The notes under the pieces: generated by a model | Databases searched by the model: none | The model's input: the letters and a program-made list of their open reading frames with translations, nothing else | What the model was told of the DNA's origin: nothing | NCBI GenBank assembly: GCA_947650285.1 | Contig: CANTFL010001445.1 | Span: forward strand, 496,001-560,000 | DNA from: Hyaloperonospora brassicae | Lineage: Eukaryota; Oomycota; Peronosporomycetes; Peronosporales; Peronosporaceae | DNA length: 64,000 nt | Reading direction: 5' to 3' | Part shown: positions 55,289-64,000 of the stretch, piece after piece | How the letters are laid out: every line of letters starts with the position of its first letter | How positions within the stretch are numbered: position 1 is the stretch's first letter | Position numbers and translations under genes: made by a program

Positions 55289-58200
55289 TCAGGTTGTGGT
55301 GGGACTGAAGTTAAGGGCTACTCGGAGTGAAGAAAAATTTCGAGGAGAAAAGGTACATAAGACCAGCAGAAATCCCCAACGACCAGAGCAGCAAAAGGGT
55401 GCAATAAATGTTCCCAGGTACCCGAGCAATATGACAGTACCAGAAGAGATGGGTGTTTGTCTTGACCAAGCGACAACCGTGAGGGCAATGCACCTTACCC
55501 GTGTGGTAAGTTTATTTACGACAGAACTATAGCGCATTGTGTTGCAGGTATAATTGAGGTTCCTCAGCGCGGGGAGTATGTAGCGGTTTAAAGAAAATTT
55601 GAGATTTGTACGTCGGCCTGGTTGAGGGCGACCTGGAGACCATGGGAAACGTACGGGTATCGAATAATTGGTGGCAGAACATGGAGCATCCGATAGAGAC
55701 GATGATTTGAAATATCCCGAAGGTGACCCCTAAAAAAACCATACGACGCGCTGGTGACGACCGGTGGGAGAATCTGGCCGGAATTAAGCTAAATACATAC
55801 GATACCCCACCCATGGTTTTTTTGCTAGAAAGTGGGATCACGCTAGCTACCAAAGTCGAGGGATCCCGAGATCGACACGGTCCATAAGCGATAGACAAAG
55901 CTGGGTGTCCGGCAGCCTGACCAACCACGGGCCGAACGAATCCTGAGTCGCCCAAATTCCGGAAGAGCGAAGAGGAGTCATCAAAGAGACGGCGCAGCGT
56001 ACCAACGCGGCATCGATAATTTCGCCACAGAGGTGCGTTCAAATTAGAACGAACATGAGAGGTGGTGTGGTGAGGCGGGTCCCGCAAACGATGTCAGATT
56101 TGTAGATTGGCATACGAAAACCAACGCAAGATCACCTACGTACGAGGCGCAGCTACATATGGGGTGATAGGCAATAAAGCTTGTCGAACCTGTAACAGCG
56201 GAAACGAGAACGGAGGAAAAGAATACCAGACAAGGCGCACCCCACAGTTTCACCGGAGCTAGAGACTCCGCTGATGATACTGAATCCCTGAAAGAGCATA
56301 ATTGCAGGGTCTGCGCGAAGACTGAAATATCAGGGAGTTTAATGCCACCGCGGGAGGTAGGCCAGCATAGCCACTCTTCGGCGATAGGGACCCGCACCGA
56401 TGCCGACGCCGAAATCTCCCGTTTAAACAAGAACTACTTGCAAAGAGTAGTGACTTAATACACCACTCCCGAAGGTATGTGCGACACCGCATCCGTGTAC
56501 CAGAGCAGTGGGAGAACAATAGACCAGCAAATAACCGCGAAATCACGAAAAGTGAGATCCCCGTAATGTCACAATTGGCAACGCGTGACTATGAGAGGGA
56601 TGAACCGATCGTAGCGGTGGCTGGAAGGGAGACTAGGACTTTGTGCGACGTCAAGCAGTGTGGTAGTCTCGTCTTCTTCCACCGTGGAGAATCCGAGAGC
56701 TGGAGGGTGCACCGCAGGCCGGGGTCGCACGCAGTAAATGAAGGAATCTTGGCCTTAAAGACATATCGGTCAAGGCCATCTGCATCAGATAGTGCTGGAC
56801 GCACGAAGAGTGGACCATCGGAGATTTCCGTAAGGATGTCAGTGCAGTCTTCGGCGAAAGCCAAAATATGGTGGGGGTCCGGATTCGTCGACATGCGAAT
56901 GATAAGTCCGCCATTAGTGGCTTGTAGATACTTCAACATGGGTTCAATGAAAAGAATAAGTAGAGAGGGCGAGATCGGATCTTTCTGACGGAACCCACAA
57001 TCCACCTCAAAATAAAGGCTCGCCCACCTCTTGACCAGGACCGTTACCAGCTTCCTTGAATAGTATATCCTGACAACGTGCCGGAAAGCATCACCAAACC
57101 CATGTGCCGAAACACCAGTTGAGGAAGGGCCAAAGAACAATGTAGAATGCTTAAGCATAACCGAGAAGGACGGAGCCGGTACGGGTCCTGCACGAGAAGA
57201 GCAGACGTCTTGCAGATCTTGGAACAGAAGCAGTGAGTGGCGGGTGGACCGCTTGGAGACGAAGCCGGTTTGGTCTTCTAGTGAATGAATAGGTAGAACC
57301 CGGCGTAGTCTATGTGCAAAATCTTTGGTCCCAGATGGCGTCATGAATGATCGGGGTGATGGGAAGGTAATTGCTGGGTCACTGCGGTTGCCTTTCTTGC
57401 ACAGCAGTGAGATAGAAGCGCGGCGTTGAAGCTTGGTCATGAGGCCAAGCTGAAGCTGGTTAGCGTAGACGATTTAAACACCTGGGCCCATTTATGGTGC
57501 GAAAGCTGGTAGCACTCAATGGGAAAACCTTCAAGGCCGCTGGGTCGCTCTTTATGAGACGTCTTGACCGCCCAATAAAAATCGTGTGCCGTCATCGGTG
57601 CGTCAAGCAGAAAACAGGCGGCCATGGGGAGCTTAGTTGTCGTTTGTTCAAGCAAGTGTTAATTTTTCAAAGATTGTAAATGCGCTAGCGAGAGTGACAT
57701 CACCAGGTCGAGAGAAGGGCTGCGATACAGCGATCCCCAAAATTTTGGTGAAGGTCCGCCATTTTGTCGGGGTCATGAGTCGACTTCCCATTCGGCCGGT
57801 AAACACTTGATATAGACACCCGGGGTCCACGGTACTTGGTGGACGGAAGAAATAGGAAGAAACTGTTTCCCCGTCACTAACTTCTTGGTCAAATTTAGCA
57901 GCGTCACAACGGGCCGATATCAAAGCTAAGTGAGCGTTGAGAGAATCCTCCGCCTGACATAGAGATTTAGCAGACGAAGCCAAACCGTCGGCATCATGGA
58001 TCAAGGTAGCATCATGGACAACATGTGCTAGAAGACGCTCTTCCTCATAGTCGGCATTCTTGAGTTCATGGAACACCTGGCGAATTAAGATGACATCGGA
58101 ACGCATATTACAAATCAAAACTGCGCCCGGATCGTAATCAATGTCGCATCGTAGCAGTGCCCCCAGGTCGTCCAGGGTGAATTACAAAACAAAAGAGACC

Positions 58201-58990
58201 ACAGAATGATTAAGAATCCACCACGGACATTTCCACGGCAGCTTGAGGCGCTGCGGGTGCAGAGGAGAGTGAAGCGTTGAAGCGATCGGAAGATGGTCAA
58301 CATTGTGTCAGACTCTGTCGGACACGTGAGAAATGTCGACCATGAAATTCTCAAGCAGTACGGTCAAGGAAAAACGATAGTCAAGGCGGTTACGACTCCC
58401 TGGTCCGGTGAACTCACGCTGCATCGGAGGTATAGACGGTTAAGGGTCAATGACACCTAGTCGAAGCTGCCAGTCGAGCAGTTCCGGGAGGACATGCGAC
58501 GAACGAGTTGACACCAATACATTCAGCAAAGGATCCAAGAAATCGTTGAAATTAACAAGCGCGAAGTGATGGCACCTGGCAGGAAACGAGTGCGGCAAAG
58601 AATCTAGAAAATGCCTCGCGTGACAATCCAGAAGCCGGAGCGTAGATGTTATGAAAGTATAAGCGCAACGTTCCCATTGTCGCCTCAACCACGAGGTATC
58701 GGTTGACGGCAAAGACCACATCAGTTATTTAGGCTGAGGTGAAGTTGAGTAATGAGTGGAACGGATGATCATTTCGGAAAACCAAACCATCACCGTCCCT
58801 GCGCTGACGACCAATAAATTTTACGTCAATGTGGTGAGATCAGAATGAAAATGCCTGTGAATCAACGCAATGAAGAATATGGTCCGACCGTTCGACCGTG
58901 TCCCAGGAGCTGCACTTGGTTTCTTGGAGAGCGATCACGGAGTAAGCCAAAATCAATCGATTAAAGATATGTTTCGTTGGTGTGTTGAGT
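55289..58990 (-). pseudogene. LINE ORF2 remnant: endonuclease and reverse transcriptase
   Basis: Endonuclease motifs: SVNINGLNTPTK and IALQETKCSS (about 59,000-58,900), then NFNDFLDPLLN (about 58,555-58,520), where the canonical GDFN reads VNFN. The RT has an unbroken 283-codon frame (57,440-56,589) with ISLLCKKGNRSDP, QTGFVSKRSTRHSLL, CGFRQKDPISPSL and LAFAEDCTDIL; the catalytic FADD box reads FAED. Downstream are GGIKLPDISVFAQTLQL (about 56,350) and CPHGCRLVKTNTHLFWYC (about 55,480), the usual C-terminal zinc-like region. Frameshifts and the two altered active-site positions make it inactive. It would nick target DNA and prime reverse transcription. Confidence 0.82.
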
Positions 58991-59046
58991 CCGTTGATGT
59001 TGACGGACATGCCGGTCAGCGACCAAGGCAAATCAGATAGCGTGGA

Positions 59047-60549
59047 CAGCGGAGGAGTCGAAATCCGTGTCGGAGCCCATGTCCGCGGACGACGCGCAGA
59101 AGAGAGCGATCGATGATTCGACGTGAGGAGGGAGGTCGTACCCAAACGCGTCCGGTATGACGGAATGACAAACGATTTGCAGGAATGTATCCGGCCACAG
59201 TAGAAACTCGGAAGATGGTAGGCAGCCCGGGGGCGGGACACCGGTAATTGCAGCAGTCTTAAATGGTTCATTGTAGATGCGGGCGTCGTGCGTACGGAAG
59301 TATAGATCGATCGCAGCATAGGACTTATCGGCCTCTCTGGAGGGCAGAGAGGGGTAGACATGCGTTAGGATGGCCCCCGCAATTGGACTGACGGCGGAAA
59401 AGTCGACCTTTTAACGCGGAGCAAATTGACGAGAGGCGGTACGGGACGAAGACGAGAAGGCACTAAAGGTCCGCATCACGGCGTGCTCTATTATAAGCCG
59501 CGAACAATAATGTTTACGTCATGGATATCTAGAGCGATGACCAAAGGCTGAGCCGTGATAGAATCGAGGCGAGATTCGGGATCACTTGATGAAAGAAAGT
59601 CGTCCCGGGCAGCGTCCTCCAGACGGCGAAAGCGATAGCGCTTCATTTCGGTCCATATAAACTTAAACAGAGAATTCGCCTCGATTTGCTGGCCCAACGC
59701 GAGAGACGGCACCACTAGGGCAATAGTAGCAAATCCATCGATATATACATTGACGTCGACGTCCACACAATCGTCCGAAAAAGTCAGCTCAAAGTCAGTA
59801 GGAGGGGCAGGTATCCTAAATAAGATTCTGCCATCTTCATTCAAGGTGACATCACAGCCTGTCGCCGTAGGCGGCATACGGAATTGGTTATGGGTGCTGA
59901 CAATGGGCCGTGTGGCGGTCGTTCATATCAGCAAGGAAGAAGACGGCTCAGGTCTGATCAGATCAAGCCGGACGTTGTCCAGCGAGGACAAACTCGTCGA
60001 ACCACCCGACGGCACCAGCAATAATGTAGGCGCGGGCGGTCCGATCGGCTGCTTGTTGCGCAAGCGACACAGAGCGGCGATCATTAACAGCGGCACAGCG
60101 ATCCAGATCGCGCGTGACCAGCGAAGGGAGATTCGTGTTGAAAGAACGTAGCTGGTGCTAAAAATACCGGATCATCAAACCCGTCGAAGAAGATTCCGCG
60201 AACCACAGTCCCAATTGGAAGCATCAATGCAGCCAAGCATTTCTGTGTTATTCACCAGATCGTTGCGGTCGCGCCATATCATACCGCTGACCTGGTGAGT
60301 TGCAGTGACGTGAACATACAAGCCCAGACGAAAGCCGTTGTCAAAACTGGCGTCATCGTCTAGTTCATAGAGGATGTGAGTGAGGTTGAGCGTGTGCAAA
60401 CGCTCATAGAGGCTGAACTTCTTAATCACGTGCGTACGCATCTTTGAGCCGTCGAGCTTGACAGCAACATACCGAGAAGTTAAGATAAGGAGAATGCTTT
60501 TCGACGGAATGCGAATGAAGTCGCACGGCGTAGGTAGGAATGCTTCCAT
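59047..60549 (-). pseudogene. LINE ORF1 remnant
   Basis: Three open stretches follow on the minus strand: 60,549-60,175 (MEAFLPTPCDFIR, then KMRTHVIKKFSLYERLHTLN), 59,877-59,491 (MPPTATGCDVTLNEDGRI, then LFKFIWTEMKRYRFRRLEDA), and about 59,420-59,050 (SPIAGAIL, SYAAIDLYFRTHDARIYNEP, ITGVPPPGCLPSSEFLL). Normal codon-like composition and position upstream of the endonuclease support ORF1, which in LINEs encodes an RNA-binding chaperone. No RRM or zinc knuckle was recognised. The region between 60,174 and 59,878 is open but shifted. Confidence 0.6.
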
Positions 60550-60850
60550 AGAGCAGTTTGATCTTCCATGTGGATGGAGAGCATGATCATATTAAGATGC
60601 GAAGACGCCGAAACCGTACCGCAGGGGATATAAAGCTAAAAAATTTCCGTCACTGTGGCACGCGCACGTTGAAATTAACGCATCGCGATGGCACTAAACT
60701 CCGAGACCGGCGCCTAGTTCATGGCAACCTCTCCCAAAGTCTGAAAGGGCGAGTTCGCTGGGACGTAACGTCCAACGTGGCGAGCAGGCGGCGCGGCAGA
60801 GAAAGCAGTACGGCCGTAACGACAACCGGATTGACGGGATAGGGAGAGGC

Positions 60851-61389
60851 GCGGCCGGGGGGGGGGGGGGAAGGTGCACCAGATGGCGGACGCTGATTGG
60901 TCCCGACGTCATGGTGGATAGGAGAATGCATAAGCGAATAGACGACATAGGAGAAGCGCATTCATAATCGATAAATAAAATCGGGAAGGCGCGACGACAG
61001 ACGCATAGAAAAGACCAAATGAGCAACGGAAGGGACGACCGGCAGAAAAAGAGGGTTGGCAAGGGGTGGTAGCGACGAATAATCAGGGTATAGTGATTAA
61101 GACACTTGTGCACGTCGAGGTAAATTCGGAAGTCGATGGTAAGTATGGTGGAAAAAAGTTCATTATGCTAATTTACAAAAAATCAGAGAAAGGAGCCTAA
61201 AATATGGAAAGATAGAGTAGAGGTAGGACGGTCACTAGGAAGTCGAAAGAACGAGTAGGCGAGAGGCGCAGGGTCGAGCGATCTACAGCCAACCATAGTT
61301 TCAGCGACAGTATCGATATCGGAAGCAGACCGCCATTCGACAAGAATCACGATGGGCAAGATACTACATCCCGGGGTCTTGGCCACTCC
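60851..61389. other. Junction between LINE 5' end and right SET-like copy, with poly-G
   Basis: A run of 14 G lies at 60,857-60,870. The remainder is presumably LINE 5' untranslated sequence and spacer. No gene is supported. Confidence 0.5.
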
Positions 61390-62620
61390 CAGACGATAAA
61401 GTGCCGCCGATGCCGGTGCGGGCGGCCTTCGCGAGCGGCGTGGAGTTTATCGCGGCCGTGCATGCACGCTCGTGCCTGCTGAAAAGATGGCGCCGGAATT
61501 ACGGGTGGTCGGTGCGAGACCACGAGCGGTATCCGTACAGCCGCGGACTGGAGAAGCGATCGGTACACGTGAAACGTGTGAGCCAAGGACTACTACGACA
61601 TCCAGCGAACAAGCGGTAAAAGGCACTCCCAGAAGAAAGCTAAACTGAAAAGCTGCAGCACCATCGCCGCAGTCACATGGAACGCCCTCCATTGGACGTA
61701 GTTGACCACCAAGAAGACGAAGAGAGAAATGACGCACAGCCCGATGACGGCATCGAATGGGACGACGTGAACGGGGACGGCGAAGAATAGCTCGGTGAGG
61801 TTGTGGACCTCACCCAAGTTACAGAAGAGGACGATGAATCTCATCCCAGGTACCAGGCAATGAATGATCGAGAACGTGCCCCAGGGGCAGCCCGTCCCGT
61901 GGTCTACGGATGTGCAGGAAGTCAAGAAAATGCTGAACCCGGACAGAGTGTCGTTTTTTAACGAGGGAATCAGGGAGGAAAAATGCAGGTGCGACGGTTC
62001 CTGCGAGCTCACCGAATTTGTGTATGCCGTGGAAGCGCAACTCTGCGAAGAAGAAACGTGCTTTGTGGGGGCGAGTATGTGCCGGAATCAATTTCGGGCC
62101 TGCCGTCTACAGCTCAGGGTCACGCTTTAAGGAATAGCCATGTTCGCGGCGAGACCCATTGACCCAGGAACCGTTGTGTGTCAGTATTGGGGAAAATTCG
62201 TACTCGCCGAGCAGCGCGACGCGGCGTACACCTTCAAGCTGTTTGAGAGAAATACAGGCAGACAACAGGATTTCGTGAGCGCTGAGCAAGTTGTTCGAAA
62301 GCCCTATCCGTCGCTCACGCTTGCAACTCGAACACGGAGTACGTCGAGGTTCGTGGACTCCGTAGGGTGGTCGTGTCGCTTGTGTCCCAAAGGGCGATAA
62401 AATTGGCGAGGAAATAACCGCGGACTACACGGGGCGCACTGGGGATCCGTTGTGGTTTCACTACCAGTGCCCGGTCCATAAGGACGAGAATTACGCCGCG
62501 ATACACTTGCTTGGGATAAAGCGTGAGGCGCGGGACACCGGCGAAGAGAAGGTGGGAGAAGAGTGGCACGACATCGTAAACGTTCCGCTCCAACTGAGAG
62601 AGAAGAGGGAATAGTAGGTT
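61390..62620 (+). pseudogene. SET-domain-like coding sequence, right copy (frameshifted)
   Basis: Segments in order are [20 protein letters not shown] (about 61,457-61,516), the acidic HQEDEERNDAQPDDGIEWDD, and a frame at 61,864-62,130 with cysteine-rich CRCDGSCELTEFV and ETCFVGASMCRNQF (pre-SET/AWS-like). Next comes FAARPIDPGTVVCQYWG (about 62,143-62,193, a SET N-terminal motif), and GDKIGEEITADYTG with DPLWFHYQC (about 62,391-62,472, SET C-terminal motif with the conserved DY). At least three frameshifts or stops separate these. SET proteins methylate lysines, usually on histones. The assignment is from motif pattern only; the C-terminal cysteines after the SET core are not clear. Confidence 0.6.
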
Positions 62621-64000
62621 AGGCCTGAGATAGACCACCATAATAACCCACGAAATCAGATTGTGGCATAAAATAGAAGGCCTTGAGACACTTGCCAAAT
62701 CGATGGTAACTATTGTGCCATCAGCCGCGGTAGTTATAGCTCCAGTAGCTTATACTTTATATGCAGCAGCGAATTCCATTCAAAAGATTATTGGGGTAAG
62801 AGCAACTAATTACGATATTTTATTACGGTGAAGCGAAGATTGGAGAATTTGAAGTAGAAATGTTTTGACCTATTCTGACAGTACAAATGTACCTACTTCT
62901 TTCCCCCTCTTAGCACGGAAAGCACGTAGGAAGATCCTTGTCTGTAATTTTACCGCAGATTGGCGTAAAGAGTTAGCCGCGGTACGCTGTCATTTAAAAA
63001 TTTACAAAAAAGCGGTAGATCTCCATCAAATTGCCATATTGCGACACATCCTGGACCGAAGAATATGCTCAACAGGCGTAAGATAATGCAAACGCCCACG
63101 TACGTTTTGTGGTTATCCTCAGCACGATCGACAATATGCACGCTAATCTTGCTCTCGATAAAGAGCACGGGTACCCTTCCTCTCTTAACAGCATGTATGC
63201 CACTCACTGTAGATAGAGCTTAACCCTTGTTAAGACTAATGCACACCGATATCACTATGATCGACATGTTTGGAGCATTGCGAGCGTTCAAAATGTTAAC
63301 GCCCAGCATCTAACATTGTCGTTCACAATACTTCTTCCAATACCACGAAATGCGATGAAAATTTTTCCATCATCTGAGCGGCAAAGTACTCATCGTTTCG
63401 CATAATATTACTTAGCATCCTATGTTGCGAATAATATGCGCACTACTCTTCACAAATTTAGTCGTTCCGCGACACCGCGCCGTTGCTGAAGCTTGAAAAC
63501 ACAAAATTTTCATATTCTTATTCGGTCTCACATGCTTTCTCCTCAAAATTGATACCGATGACATTTCCTACCCTTGCTAAAGAAGCACTGCTCTTCACGT
63601 ATAATTCGGTTTCGCCATATAGAGCGTTTCCGATGGTAGCAGCATCAATGCTTTTCACTTATTTTCATATTTTTGAAGTATGAAAATAAGAGTTGTTAGC
63701 TGTCATCGAACTTTTTTGCATATTGTGCATATTGTGCAATCCCGCAGACGTGCACGGCATATTCCGTATGGTAAGGTTTGACGCTACCGAGTGGAATCCA
63801 TCGCATCAACTATGACACATGTTTTCACAACGTTATCGAGGATTATTGCATTCGGCGCATTTTCGTGTGTTCTTTACGACCACTGAAGCATGTATTAGTC
63901 ACACCACGATTTTGCATCTACATGCGTGTATATTGCAACTCAGCGAATTAAGCCATTTTAAGTATGACTGTGTAATAAGCCGTGGTCTATGTAGTGAAGA
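62621..64000. other. Gene-free region to the window end
   Basis: AT-richer sequence with only short frames. I see nothing beyond small open frames without motifs. Confidence 0.5.

Larger units (their letters stand above)
55289..60850 (-). mobile_element. Non-LTR retrotransposon (Tx1/L1-like LINE), decayed
   Basis: On the minus strand a two-ORF LINE can be followed: ORF1 (60,549-59,047), endonuclease (about 58,990-58,440), a linker, RT (57,655-56,589) and a C-terminal region with a cysteine/histidine motif (to 55,289). A run of 14 G on the plus strand (60,857-60,870) lies near its 5' end. ORF2 is split into several frames. Exact ends and a target duplication could not be fixed. Confidence 0.8.

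Noticed and set aside
58840..59361. 173-residue minus-strand frame as a single protein
   Set aside because: Its first part is a shadow. The better coding frame over 59,420-59,050 belongs to LINE ORF1, and only its last third is the endonuclease start.
59750..60151. 133-residue plus-strand frame
   Set aside because: It is antisense to the LINE ORF1 remnant, which has the more protein-like composition.

Overview
The window looks like a gene-poor, transposon-dominated stretch of an oomycete genome, most likely a Phytophthora-type species. The retroelement families found are all of kinds common in oomycetes: Ty3/Gypsy with two RNase H domains and a chromodomain, Ty1/Copia primed by an internal tRNA fragment, and a Tx1/L1-like LINE. 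The one intact host-type gene, a single-exon GH1 beta-glucosidase, has an upstream site fitting the oomycete initiator plus flanking-region (Inr/FPR) promoter. The genus is an inference from these features; no database was searched.

Layout. 1-1,819 is the left arm of a near-identical inverted repeat (right arm 22,340-24,158); each arm carries the 3' end of an old Copia element (here 'Copia-B'). Between the arms lies one decayed Gypsy element cut in two. Its 5' half (LTR, gag, protease, reverse transcriptase) is on the minus strand at 21,180-14,774. Its 3' half (RNase H, second RNase H, integrase, chromodomain, LTR) is on the plus strand at 3,737-13,035. The halves join exactly in protein order if the segment between about 3,735 and 14,770 is inverted. 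A young full-length Copia ('Copia-A', 6,585-11,365, 5-bp target duplication, LTRs differing at one base) is inserted in the 3' half. The rest of Copia-B continues on the minus strand to 27,907.

27,908-36,100 is AT-richer DNA without convincing genes. It holds a short 20-21 bp tandem repeat, a SINE candidate and a possible LTR remnant. The GH1 gene is at 36,629-38,065 (minus). A decayed Copia fragment ('Copia-C') lies at 40,115-41,624.

From about 43 kb to 62.6 kb there is a second kind of landscape. A decayed SET-domain-like coding sequence (plus) appears at 45,260-46,470 and again, better preserved, at 61,390-62,620. Most of the left copy together with its tail has been amplified into eight head-to-tail 1,165-bp units (45,681-54,990) that are almost identical. 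Between the array and the right SET-like copy is a minus-strand LINE with ORF1 and endonuclease/RT remnants. The array was amplified after the coding sequence had already decayed, which makes it the least expected structure here.

Apart from the GH1 gene and the long Copia-A pol frame, nearly everything is mobile DNA at different stages of decay, rearranged by nesting, inversion and tandem duplication. There is no sign of an operon, CRISPR array or rRNA gene, and no convincing tRNA gene.
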